Shown in pieces: positions 1 through 9,895 of a stretch of 20,519 bases of DNA (position 1 is the first letter of the stretch; each line of letters opens with the position of its first letter). The translations under genes and the position numbers were made by a program. The notes under the pieces are model-generated. The model ran no database searches, was not told the DNA's origin, and saw only the letters and a list, made by a program, of their open reading frames with translations. This stretch comes from Priapulus caudatus (Eukaryota; Priapulida; Priapulimorpha; Priapulimorphida; Priapulidae): the NCBI RefSeq assembly GCF_000485595.1, contig NW_014577360.1, positions 227,901-248,419 of the forward strand. Direction: 5' to 3'.

Positions 1-1190
1 ATTAGGAACACTATTCACGGCCGAAACAAGCTCGTTGCCCGTGCTGTACACACATACACCACGATCCAGACTGACACATGGCAGACTTGCCAATCTCTCT
101 TAACTCGTCTGCTACAATGCGCGCGCTGTATTACTTTACGCTCCGTTTCGCCTGCCTGTCGAATAGAAAGAATATCGAAATGTTATAAATGTTTTTACTC
201 TAATTCTTCCCATATTTCATCATATATTGTAATGTTTTGTGAGTCTTACACACATGCGATTCGACCGATTATAGCAAGTGTTGGCAAACAGTTTTGTTCG
301 AACGAGAGCCCTGCAGCATTGACAGATCTGGAGAACTCGTGAAGCACGCATATAGAACTGCTCCATAATATAGCACCCATGCGCATAATATAGCACCCCA
401 GCATCAATTAGCACCACCTACCTAAAGCAATTAATTTCGCCGGTAACTCTTATCGCCGCATCCCAACGCAAGCAGAGTATCAGTATGCTGAGCACAAATG
501 CAGCCGCAACGGAGTTGTATAGTGACAACGGACGGGAAAATTTTATTGTATTCAACTTAAAATCCGAGCATAAAGAACAGCCGAGATTTACGACGATAAC
601 GAGTTTTCAGAGACATACACAACCCGTCTGAGGCCTACAATGATACATGAAATGTATCGTCAGATGATAGGAATTGCCTATATAGTTTGCAATTTAGGGC
701 GGCGTTTCCTGTCGGTCTTCTTCAGACTGGCCTCATAACATATATAGGAATATTATTCATACTCTACACTTTATATTTATAAGGGACTGTAACGAAGAAG
801 GCAGAGGATCTTAACGTTGATCAAATTGACAGATCACACTGGCATGCATTGGCAGATTGCAGTGAACGCGTTTATATTTTACTACTAAAGACTAATGTCA
901 GCCCATAACGTAGTGTTAGCTCGAACGTTCAGCGTAATACCATCGGAGTATAACCATGTAGAATGACATGTCTGGAAGTCGTGATCACTATGCGGTTAAT
1001 TGTGCGTCTCTTCGTTGCCTTCGTCGTCTGTGCTCTCTGAGCACGTTGTTGTTACTTGCACCAACTTGGCAAGCCAATTATGCCGGAAGCGGGGTGGGGT
1101 GTATCACCCGGAGACATGCGCAGGAGTGGGTGAATAAAAAATGTTCTTGGCGGATTCGTCACTGTTTTAGTATTTCCTAGGTTATATGCT
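1..1190. other. No gene recognised
   Basis: No open frame here has recognisable domains or coding character; the longest are about 60-70 codons. A 15-base motif, CATAATATAGCACCC, occurs twice 20 bases apart at 364 and 384. A small hairpin, GATACAT/ATGTATC, lies at 642-658. I see no splice-site-bounded exon or RNA gene. Confidence 0.5.
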
Positions 1191-1199
1191 TGGTAAGTC

Positions 1200-1965
1200 T
1201 AACAACAGACGATGACGTGGTCGACAACGGCGACATGAAACACGACGACGGACGACGAAACGACGAAAAACGTACGTGACCCCGGCGACAAAGCAGAACC
1301 GTTAAGTCGCCGGCTCCGAAAAACGTGACGGCGCCGATTCTGTCGCTCGCCGCCGCCGCCGTATTTTCGCGCGCTTCGCGGTGCGAAAAGGTGACCAGCA
1401 GCCGGCCTACAAAAAAGCGACCGGCGCCGGCTGCGAAACTGAACCCGCGCCGCTGTCGAAAAAAGGCCGACCCGCGCCGGCTGCGAAAAAACGTGACCGG
1501 CGCCGGCTGGCGGTAAAAAAACGTAACCGCGCCGGCTGCGAAAAAACGTGACCGCGCCGGCTGCGAAAAAAGGCGACCTGCGCCGGCCTGCGAAAAAACC
1601 GTTACCTGCGCCTCGCGCTGCGAATAACGTTAAGCCGCGCCGGCCTGCGAAAAACGTGACCGGCCGCTGCCGAACAGGCGAACCGCGCCCGGCTGCGAAA
1701 AAGCGTGACGGCGCGCCGACTGCGAAAAAGGTGACCGCGCCGGATTCCGCCTCGCGCTCGGCCGCCGTCCGCCGTGTTTTCGTCCATCGCAGCGCGTGTC
1801 CTGTGTTTAGCCATTGTCATGTCGAGTAATGAACGACGACGTTCCCGACGACCAAAAGGTGAACCGCGCGGCTGCGAAAAAGTGACCGCGCGGCTGCGCG
1901 AAAAAAAAGTTACCGCGCCGGGCTGCGAAAAACCGTGACCTGCGCCGGCCTGCTAAAAACCGTGA
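1200..1965. repeat. CpG-dense degenerate minisatellite, unit about 25 bp
   Basis: After a GACGACGG-rich lead-in at 1200-1265, the sequence repeats a degenerate unit whose core reads GCGCCGGCTGCG followed by A(4-6) and CGTGACC. Units are best preserved at 1430-1600 and 1860-1960. A second, longer motif (CGATTC...GCTCGCCGCCG...GTNTTTTCG) occurs near 1336 and again near 1743, so a larger segment was also duplicated. CpG density is far above the flanks. Open frames in several phases through the block follow from the biased composition and are not supported as genes. Confidence 0.8.
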
Positions 1966-2340
1966 TCTCTGCGACGCACTCAGGGGGCTTCCGTATATAC
2001 TATGTCTTTAGCAAGGCAGTTTTCATCCAGTGGGCACGTTACGTTTTCGGGCAGTTGCATTTCTGTTGTTTATCGTCGTTTCCCGTGTTTGATCGCAGTA
2101 TTTTGTCTGTTGTTTCCCTCTATTAAAGCGGCATCGCAGCGTCGGCATGCAGGCTTAACGAGATCTTAACATGTTCTTATTGAAAATCTTGTGGATTTGT
2201 TTTGCTGGCGGGAAGCACTTTATTTACGATTCGTAAATTCCTGCCGACGTTTTTTTTCAGCATTTTTGGTCGTATGTGGGGTTGTACCCATGATGATTCG
2301 CGCTTCTGTTTTTCTTTCCGGTTTGCTGCTTGTGTTACTA
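1966..2340. other. No gene recognised
   Basis: Unique, AT-leaning DNA between the CpG-rich minisatellite and the AT/GT microsatellite. A 63-codon frame at 1935-2126 starts inside the minisatellite and shows no recognisable domain. Confidence 0.4.
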
Positions 2341-2382
2341 TAATATATAGTATATATCTTATATATAATATAATAATATAAA

Positions 2383-2421
<39 letters not shown>

Positions 2422-2436
2422 TATGTGTGTGTGTGT
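2341..2436. repeat. AT-rich tract followed by (GT)n microsatellite
   Basis: 2341-2384 is almost pure A/T (TATATAGTATATATC type). It is followed by a GT dinucleotide run at about 2385-2436 with a few TATG interruptions. The open frames crossing it on both strands are low-complexity translations. Confidence 0.95.
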
Positions 2437-3750
2437 GCGCGCGAGTGTGCGTGTCCGTTGTGTGCTTAAGTTAGAGACTGCGTTCATGCGTAAGTACGTA
2501 CGCGTGTACTTATATGCTTTGCTAGGTGAGCCGTTGTGGGATGGGTATAGGTGCCTGCCTGCACGTCGCTGTGTGAGAGAGAGACTATATATAGGTGGTG
2601 CACAACAGTAGAAGGCGTCCATAGGCAGCAGGCCTGAATAAGCATCGAACAGAAATTAATTAAAAATACTTAGTGTTTCGTCGCATACACAACATGCACT
2701 TTATTCATGTTAAATAATCACAGATTCAAGCTCTATGCTCCGCTCGAAACTTTTGCCAGCTCTATGATGCGCAATTCTACAAAGTAGTCGGATCCCGTTT
2801 CATAAACAAAAATGGTAGACCGGTCACCATGGCTACGCCACTTGGCGGAATAGCACAATTACACGACAAGACCAATGTAACTTAATGTAACCTAATGCAT
2901 TCTAGACATTCGCAGGGCATTATTTCCTGCGTGCATAATGCAAATTAGTGCACTCTATTGCCAAATTTTACAGAAACAAATTCAAAAGAAGGCCTTTTCC
3001 AGAGCCGTAACAATGCAACGGCGTTGTATGCCCTCTATAATTGGATGGGTGTGTGCAGATTATAGCGTGCGCGCGTGACTCTGTGAGCTGTCACATGCGC
3101 CGCGATTTACACTCATAGCACTGCAGCTGTTATCATGAGCTTATGGTTAACTCATTATACATATATATGTATTATTTCCTCAACGAACATAGAGCCATGC
3201 CGCTATTCACTAGGGAAGCACTATTATATTATTTTATATAGCACGCCTCATAGCAACAATGTCTGTGTATGTGTGCCCATGGCGACGCCTTGAACGACAC
3301 AGTCCGCGCAATTACACAGTGCCTTGCAATAGTGTGTTGCCATGACGCTGCTATTGCCATCTGTCAGCGTGTTGGCACGCGCGCACGTACCAGCACCGCT
3401 GGCCGCCGATATTCCTGACATGCGGTATAGCGACTCTGCGCGCCGCTGTCACGCCACGACGCCAGCATTAATGGCTTCCAGATTCAATTAATCATGATCG
3501 CGCTCTTGCATCAGATTTCTGTGAATGAGCCACGAGGTTCTTTTAATTCGTACGTATCTGAAAATCCTTTTAGCTCCGTGTGAACTATAGATGTGCGGAT
3601 TTCCATTCGTAACGCAAATTGAGATCGTTTTACCAAGCGCTGATGATCCGCTGGAATGGGATAAATGGGACAGGTGCCGGTGTCTAGTTTTTGGAGAAAA
3701 AATGAAATCGTATGCCAAATAACTGTAAATGACTGTTAAATTAATTTTGA

Positions 3751-3779
3751 ACAAAATGGTCACTTTACGGCCATTTTGT
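3751..3779. repeat. Hairpin in copy 1
   Basis: The inverted repeat ACAAAATGG / CCATTTTGT has 9-bp arms around an 11-base loop. In the second copy (10951-10979) the left arm is eroded by three substitutions, so the hairpin is not conserved. Confidence 0.6.
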
Positions 3780-4011
3780 TTGGGACGAATCCGTCTGACC
3801 AGGATCACTTGATCCTGATCTGCCCAAACAAACGCAAATTCACTTTCAACGGATCACGTTTCGCAGTGACCAATCACATGATATGGTCGATGGTACATGA
3901 CATGAAGCAAGCAGTTGTTAGTTGGATCATACGCCCCCATATTGGATCCCTTTCGAATCAAGCACGTCAGCGGATTCAGAAATCTGTGATCCGGATCACT
4001 GATCCGGATCA

Positions 4012-5155
4012 CACAAACGCGCAGGATTACTGGATCCGTGTGATGACTGGTCAGGATCATATGATCGGCCTAAACAAACGCGCAGGATCACTGAATCCGT
4101 GTGATCACTGGTCAGGATCATATGATCCGTCCAAACAAACGCGCAGGATCACTGGATCCGTGTGATCACTGGTCAGGATCATATGATCGGCCCAAACAAA
4201 CGCGCAGGATCACTTGATCCGTGTGATTACTGGTCAGGATTATATGATCCGCCCAAACAAACGCGCAGGATCACAGGATCCGTGTGATCACTGGTCAGGA
4301 TCATATGATCGGCCCAAACAAACGCGAAGGATTACTTGATCCGTGTGATTACTGGTCAGGATCATATGATCTGCCCAAACAAACGCGCAGGATCACTTGA
4401 TCCGTGTGATCACTGGTCAGGATCATATGATCCGTCCAAACAAACGCGCAGGATCACTGGTCAAGATCATATGATCCGCCCAAACAAACGCACAGAATCA
4501 CTGGATCCGTGTGATCACTGGTCAGGATCATATGATTCGCCCAAACAAACGCGCAGGATCACTGGATCCGTGTGATCACTGGTCAGGATCATATGATCGG
4601 CCCAAACAAACGCGCAGGATCACTTGATCCTTGTGATCACTGGTCAGGATCATATGATCCGCCCAAACAAACGCACAGGATTACTCGATCCTTGTGATCA
4701 CTGGTCAGGATCATATGATCCGCCCAAACAAACGCGCAGGAACACTGGATCCATGTGATCACTGGTCAGAATTATATGATCGGCCCAAACAAACGCGCAG
4801 GATCACTGGATCTGTGTGATCACTGGTCAGGATCATATGATATGCCCAAACAACCACGCAGAATCACTGAATCCATGTGATTACTGGTCAGGATTATATG
4901 ATCGGCCCAAACAAACGCGCAGGATCACTTGATCTGTGTGATCACTGGTCAGGATCATATGATCTCCCCAAACGAACGCGCAGGATTACTTGATCCGTGT
5001 GATCACTGGTCAGGATCATATGATCCGCCCAAACAAAACGCGCAGGATTACTGGATCCGTGTGATCACTGGTCAGGATCATATCATCTGCCCAAACAACC
5101 GCGCAGGATCACTGAATCCGTGTGATCAGGATCATATGATCCGCCAAAACAAACG
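4012..5155. repeat. 61-bp tandem array, about 19 units
   Basis: The unit runs from CAAACGCGCAGGATCACTGG through GATCCGTGTGATCACTGGTC to GGATCATATGATCCGCCC, period 61 bp. Each unit holds a perfect 14-bp palindrome GGATCATATGATCC, a perfect 8-bp palindrome GTGATCAC and several GATC sites. One unit near 4446-4486 is shortened by about 20 bp. Because 61 is not a multiple of 3, the peptide read from it changes frame every unit, so the open frames through it are not genes. There are no unique spacers, so it is not a CRISPR array. Confidence 0.93.
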
Positions 5156-5335
5156 TTTCCTTAGTCATCTTATTGTAAGGCCTGACTTTGATATTGCCTG
5201 GCTTATTTCATAAAATTCTGTGTAGGTAATTTCTGCAACGTGTATTTTACAACAACAATGTTTTGATATATTTACTTTTTCGTGCGTGCGTGCGTGCGTA
5301 CGTGCGTGCGTACGTGCGTGCGTACGTGCGTGCGT

Positions 5336-5372
5336 GCTCACCCACTCACTTGCACAAACGCACATGTTGTGT
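5336..5372 (-). repeat. Inverted-arm sequence without a partner
   Basis: GCTCACCCACTCACTTGCAC and the following AAACGCACATGTTG are the reverse complement of the end of the ~240-bp module (GTGCACGTGAGTGGGTGAGT). No matching forward arm lies to its left, so the first higher-order unit is cut off at its left edge, close to the end of the upstream element. Confidence 0.75.
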
Positions 5373-5393
5373 GTGCGTACGTGCGTGTGTACG

Positions 5394-5436
<43 letters not shown>

Positions 5437-6013
5437 ATGCGTACATGCGTGCGTACGTGCGTGCGTACGTTCGTGCATGCGTACAAGCGTGCATGCGTAC
5501 GTACGTGCGTGAGTGCGTACGTGCGTGCATTCGTACGTGCGTGCGTGCATGCGTACGTGCGTGCGTGCATGCGTACGTGCGTGCATTCGTACGTGTGTGC
5601 GTGCATGCGTACGTGCGTGCGTACGTGTGTGCGTACGTGGTACGTGCGTGCGTGCGTGCGTGCATGCGTACGTGCGTGCATGCGTACGTGCGTACGCGCG
5701 TGCGTGCATGCGTACGTGCGTGCGTGCGTACGTGTGTGTGTACGTGCGTGCGTACGTAAGTGCGTACGTAAGTGCGTACGTGCATGCGTACGTGCTTGCG
5801 TGCGTACCTACGTGCATGCGTACGTGCGTGCGCGCATGCATACGACGTGCGTGCGAGCATGCGTACTTGCGTGCGTGCATTCGTACGTGCGTACCGGCAT
5901 GCGTGCATTCGTACGTGCGTACCGGCGTGCGTTCGTGCGTGCGTACGTGCGTACCGGCTTGCATTCGTGCGTGTGTGCATGCGTGCGTGTGTGCGTTCAT
6001 GCGTGTGTGTGTG

Positions 6014-6252
6014 TGACACGTCGCATTGACCAGTGTCATATTGCAGGAAATAAACGAGGAAGCCGTTTTGTGTGTCCCCACATTGTCATTATGATGTTGA
6101 TTACATAATATGATATAGCAATAAAGCAATAATAATATAGCAGTAAGTACACAAGGAAAGAGACTCACATATCTAGTGTGCGCGTGTACATACGAAAATG
6201 CGCACAGACACATACACGCGACCTTCGCGGTTGTGCACGTGAGTGGGTGAGT
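6014..6252 (+). repeat. Array module, copy 1
   Basis: Starts with TGACACGTCGCATTGACCAG, which contains an inverted TGACAC/GTGTCA. It then carries AT-rich sequence with AATAAA-like runs and ends GTGCACGTGAGTGGGTGAGT. It is repeated three more times downstream with few substitutions. No coding or RNA-gene signature was recognised. Confidence 0.85.
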
Positions 6253-6570
6253 ACGAGCGTGCATGCGTGCGTGCGTACGTGCGTGCATGCGTACGTGCAT
6301 GCGTACGTACGTGCGTGCGTGCGTCCATGTGAACGTGTGTGCGTGCATGCGAACGTGTGTGCGTATGTGCGTGCGTACGTGGGCGCGTGCGTACATGCGT
6401 ACGTGCGTACATGCGTACGTGCGTACATGCGTACGTGCGTGCGTGCATGCGTACGCGCGTGCGTGCGTACGTGCGTGCGTGCGTGCGTACGTGCATGCGT
6501 GTGTACGTGCGTGCGTACGTGCATGCGTACGTGCGTACGTGCATGCGTTCGTGCGTACGTGCGTGCGTGC

Positions 6571-6850
6571 GTACCTACGTGGATGCGTACGTACGTACCT
6601 ACGTGGATGCGTACGTGCGTACGTGCGTGCGTGCATGCGTGCATGCGTACGCGTGTGCGAGCGTGCGTACGTGCGTGCGTACGTGCATGCGTACGTGCGT
6701 ACGTGAATGCGTTCGTGCGTACGTCCGTGCGTGCGTACCTACGTGGATGCGTACGTGCGTACCTACGTGGATGCGTACGTTCGTACGTGCGTGCGTGCAT
6801 GCGTGCATGCGTACGCGTGTGCGAGCGTGCGTACGTGCGTACGTGCCTGC
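6571..6850. repeat. 164-bp sub-repeat inside the array
   Basis: The marker GTACCTACGTGG occurs at 6571 and 6595 and again at 6735 and 6759. GCGTGTGCGA occurs at 6651 and 6815. All are offset by 164 bp, a multiple of 4 that keeps the tetranucleotide register. This is a second-level duplication within one simple-repeat stretch. Confidence 0.75.
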
Positions 6851-7348
6851 GTGCGTGCGTGCGTACATGCGTGCGTACGTGCGTGTGTACGTTCGTGCAT
6901 GCGTACGTGCGTGCATGCGTACGTACGTGCGTGCATGCGTACGTGCGTGCATGCGTGTGTGCGTGCGTGCGTGCATGCGTACGTGCGTGCGTGCATGCGT
7001 ACGTGCGTGCGTACGTGCTTACGTGCATGCGTGCATGCGTTCATGCGTACGTGCGTGCGTGCATGCGTACGTGCGTGCGTGCATGCGTACGTGCGTGCGT
7101 TTATGCGTACGAGCGTGCGTTTATGCGTACGAGCATGCGTACGTGCGTGCATGCGTACGTGCGTGCGCGCATGCATACGACGTGCGTGCTCGATGCGTAC
7201 GAAGTGCGTCCGTGCATGCGTGCATGCGTACGCGTGTGCGAGCGTTCGTACGTGCGTGCGTGCATTCGTACGTGCGTACCGGCATGCGTGCCTTCGTACG
7301 TGCGTACCGGCATGCGTTCGTGCGTGTGTGCGTGCATGCGTGTGTGTG

Positions 7349-7598
7349 TGACACGTCGCATTGACCAGTGTCATACTGTAGGAAATAAACGAGGAAGCCG
7401 TTTTGTGTGTCTCCACATTGTCATTATGATGTTGATTACATAATAATAAAAAATTAGGATATAGCAAAAAAGCAATAATAATATAGCAATAAGTACACAA
7501 GGAAAGAGACTCACATATCTAGTGTGCGCGTGTACATACGCAAGCGCGCGCAGACACATACAGGCGACCTGCGCGGTTCTGCACGTGAGTGGGTGAGT
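7349..7598 (+). repeat. Array module, copy 2
   Basis: Same module as at 6014, with a short AT-rich insertion (AATAAAAAATTAGG) at about 7443-7457. Its terminal arm pairs with an inverted arm just downstream at 7621-7657. Confidence 0.85.
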
Positions 7599-7657
7599 AC
7601 GTGCGTGCGTGCGTACGTGCGTGCTCACCCACTCACGTGCACAAACGCACAGGTCGT
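7564..7657. repeat. Inverted repeat closing module copy 2
   Basis: TGCACGTGAGTGGGTGAG is followed after about 24 bases of TGCG repeat by its exact reverse complement CTCACCCACTCACGTGCA. Imperfect pairing continues outward (CGACCTGCGCGGTT against AAACGCACAGGTCG), giving arms of about 34 bp. Confidence 0.85.
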
Positions 7658-8262
7658 GCGTGCGTACGTGCGTACGTGCGTGCGTACGTGCGTGCGTGCG
7701 TGCATGCGTACATACGTGCGTACGTGCGTGCGTACGTTCGTGCATGCGTACGTGCGTGCATGCGTACGTACGTGCGTGAATGCGTACGTGCGTGCATGCG
7801 TACGTGCGTGCATGCGTACGTGCGTGCATGCGTGCGTGCATGCGTACGGGCGTACATGCGTATGAGCGTGCGTGCGTACGTGCGTGCATGCGTACGTGCG
7901 TGCATGCGTGCGTACGTGCGTGCATGCGTGCGTGCGTGCGTGCATGCGTACGGCCGTGCGTGCGTACGTGCGTGCATGCATGCGTGCGTGCGTGCGTTCA
8001 TGCGTACGTGCGTGTGTGCATGCGTACGCGCGTGCGTGCATGCGTACGTGCGTGCGTGCATGTGTACGTGTGTGCGTACGTGCGTGCGTACGTGTGTGCG
8101 TACGTGCGTACGTGCGTGCGTGCGTATGTGCGTGCCTGCGTGCGTGCGTGCGTGCATTCGTACGTGCGTAGCGGCATGCGTGCATTCGTACGTGCGTACC
8201 GGCATGCGTTCGTGCGTGCGTACATGCGTGCGTGTGTGCGTGCATGCGTGTGTGTGTGTGTG

Positions 8263-8502
8263 TGACACGTCGCATTGCCCAGTGTCATACTGTAGGAAAT
8301 AAACGGGGAAGCTGTTTTGTGTGTTCCCACATTGTCATTATGATGTTGATTACACAATATGATATAGCAATAAAGCAATAATAATATAGCAATAAGTACA
8401 CAAGGAAAGAGACTCACATATCTAGTGTGCGCGTGGACATACGCAAGCGCGCACAGACACATACACGCGACCTGCGAGTTTGTGCACGTGAGTGGGTGAG
8501 TA
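8263..8502 (+). repeat. Array module, copy 3
   Basis: Same module, with CGCATTGCCCAG in place of CGCATTGACCAG near its start. It ends in the same GTGCACGTGAGTGGGTGAGT arm. Confidence 0.85.
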
Positions 8503-8504
8503 CG

Positions 8505-8544
<40 letters not shown>

Positions 8545-8615
8545 TACGTGCGTGCGTACGTGCATGCGTCCGTGCGTGCGTGCTCACACACTCACGTGCA
8601 CAAACGCACAGGTCG
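8467..8615. repeat. Inverted repeat closing module copy 3
   Basis: CGACCTGCGAGTTTGTGCAC plus GTGAGTGGGTGAG pairs with GCTCACACACTCACGTGCAC plus AAACGCACAGGTCG. The intervening TGCG loop is about 77 bases. This is the same architecture as at 7564-7657 with a longer loop. Confidence 0.8.
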
Positions 8616-9003
8616 TGCGTGCGTAGGTGCGTGCGTACGTGCGTGCGTGAGGGCGTGCATGCGTACATGCGTGCGTGCGTGCGTGCGTGCGTAGTTCGTG
8701 CATGCGTACGTGCGTGCATACGTACGTACGTGCGTGCCTGCGTGCGTGCGTACATGTGTGCGCGCATGCGTACGTGCGTGCGTTTGTGCGTGCATGCGTA
8801 CGTGCGTGCGTGCGTACGTGCGTGCGTACGTACCTGCGTGCGTGCGCGCAAGCGTACGACGTGCGTGCATACATGCGTACGTTTGTGCGTGCATGCGTAC
8901 GTGCATTCGTGCGTGCGTGCCGGCATGCGTTCGTTCGTGCGTACATGCGTGCGTGCGTGCGTGTGTACATGCATGCGTGTGTGTGTGCGTGCATGCATGT
9001 GTG

Positions 9004-9250
9004 TGACACGTGGCATTGACCAGTGTCATACTGTAGGAAATACACGAGGAAGCCGTTTTGCGTGTCGCCACATTAACAATTATGATGTTGATTACATAAT
9101 ATGATATAGCAATAAAGCAATAATAATATAGCAATAAGTACACAAGGAAAGAGACTCACATATCTAGTGTGCGCGTGTACATACGCAAGCGCTTACAGAC
9201 ATATACAAGCGACCTGCGCGTTTGTGCACGTTAGTGGGTGAGTGGGTGAG
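9004..9250 (+). repeat. Array module, copy 4
   Basis: Last and most diverged module copy (CGTGGCATTGACC, and CATTAACAATTATG in place of CATTGTCATTATG). The terminal arm reads GTGCACGTTAGTGGGTGAGT with AGTGGGTG duplicated. No inverted partner follows, and the tetranucleotide array ends here. Confidence 0.85.
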
Positions 9251-9400
9251 TGCGTGCGCGCGCGCGTGTTTGCGCGTGAGTGTGGGTGCACGCTTTCGTA
9301 TGTACATGCGTGCGTGTATGTATGCGCGCACACACGCTTGTATGTGTAGGCCCTACTCTAGATACTTAATTCCCTCTCCTTGAGTACTCGCTATATTATT

Positions 9401-9670
9401 ACCTCCGCTAAAGAGGTTATGTTTTCGCCCCTGTTAGATTTTGTGTTGGTTTGTTGGCATGTCTGTCAACCGGATATCTCAAAAAGTTACGGACGGATTT
9501 TGATTAAATATTTTGGCCGGGTTGGTCTTGGAACAAAATATTAACCAATTAATCAGATAATCAATCGATTAGATTTTGGTTGGTCTTTTTTTAATAATTT
9601 TTTTGTGGGGAATTTTTCTGGATCTTTTTTCAAATTTCTGAAATTTTCATCAAACTATATTGGGTGTACC
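9401..9670 (+). repeat. Fragment of a dispersed repeat family (ACCTCCGCTAAAGAGGT type)
   Basis: It begins with the small hairpin ACCTC/GAGGT followed by TATGTTTTCGCC, a GTTGGTTTGTTGGC stretch, then ATCTCAAAAAGTTACGGACG, GATTTTGATTAAAT and GGTTGGTCTTGGAACAA. From memory this resembles a dispersed repeat found in many fish and marine invertebrate genomes. No database search was possible, so the family assignment is tentative. Open frames are disrupted. Confidence 0.45.
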
Positions 9671-9895
9671 AGCAAGATGGAGTGGACTGTTCCGCTGTGG
9701 CCGAGGTTTGCTATCTCCGATTGCTCTTGTATGTATATGTAATAGTAACGTAATGGATGTGTTAGCATCGATAGGATGATCTGCTGTGAACGCCATTCTG
9801 CTATAGTCTGACGAGGAGTCGTTCGAAGTCTCGCAATTAAAATATCCGACACTTTCATTCCTATACTTTTATATTTCTATGTTATATATATATAT

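Larger units (their letters stand above)
2729..5283 (+). mobile_element. Unclassified repeat element, copy 1 (unique head, 61-bp array, tail)
   Basis: This stretch has a second copy in the same orientation at 9896-11859. Homology begins abruptly at AGCTCTATGCTCCGCTCG and ends at TTACTTTTTCGT. The head (2729-4011) is roughly 95-97 percent identical to the other copy by eye, with an indel of about 33 bp near 3020. The middle is a 61-bp tandem array. The tail (5156-5283) is again nearly identical. The flanks outside these points are unrelated, so this behaves like an inserted element more than a simple block duplication. I found no terminal inverted repeats, no LTRs and no transposase. AGCTCTATG is directly repeated at 2729 and 2758. 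Class is unknown; a non-autonomous element carrying a central minisatellite fits best. Confidence 0.7.
5284..9330. repeat. Composite TGCG/TACG tetranucleotide array with higher-order structure
   Basis: About 4 kb of GTGC, GTAC and GCAT tetranucleotides, mostly strictly alternating purine and pyrimidine with about one CpG every four bases. It is broken four times by a non-simple module of about 240 bp (starts 6014, 7349, 8263, 9004; spacings 1335, 914 and 741 bp). TGCG-type repeats contain no stop codon in any frame on either strand. This explains open frames of up to 432 codons of Cys-Val-Arg-Ala or Thr-His-Ala-Arg type. The array decays into (GT)/(GCGC)-rich sequence by about 9330. Confidence 0.93.

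Noticed and set aside
1325-1829. Basic Ala/Lys/Arg-rich frames in the CpG-rich block
   Set aside because: Similar frames exist on both strands. Composition follows the minisatellite unit and no start context, splice sites or domains support a gene.
3488-3808. 106-codon minus-strand frame preserved at the same length in the second copy (10688-11008)
   Set aside because: About 12 nucleotide differences produce eight amino-acid changes and almost no clearly silent ones, so there is no sign of protein-level selection. It has no recognisable domain and is open by chance in a nearly identical duplicate.
4012-5155. CRISPR-like array
   Set aside because: The 61-bp units are contiguous and similar throughout, with no unique spacers between short repeats. 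The genomic context is animal.
3776-5213. Repeat-protein frames reading GQDHM...NKRAGSL
   Set aside because: The unit length of 61 bp shifts the frame every repeat and the frames end in mid-array. They are translations of the minisatellite.
6014-6252. tRNA- or SINE-like gene in the repeated module
   Set aside because: There is a short TGACAC/GTGTCA inverted pair, but I could find no cloverleaf, A/B box pair or poly-A tail.
5165-9143. Many long open frames (up to about 430 codons) of Cys-Val-Arg-Ala or Thr-His-Ala-Arg repeats on both strands
   Set aside because: TGCG/TACG-type tetranucleotides contain no stop codon in any of six frames, so open length is automatic. Overlapping frames on both strands are equally long and the frames run through the unrelated modules.
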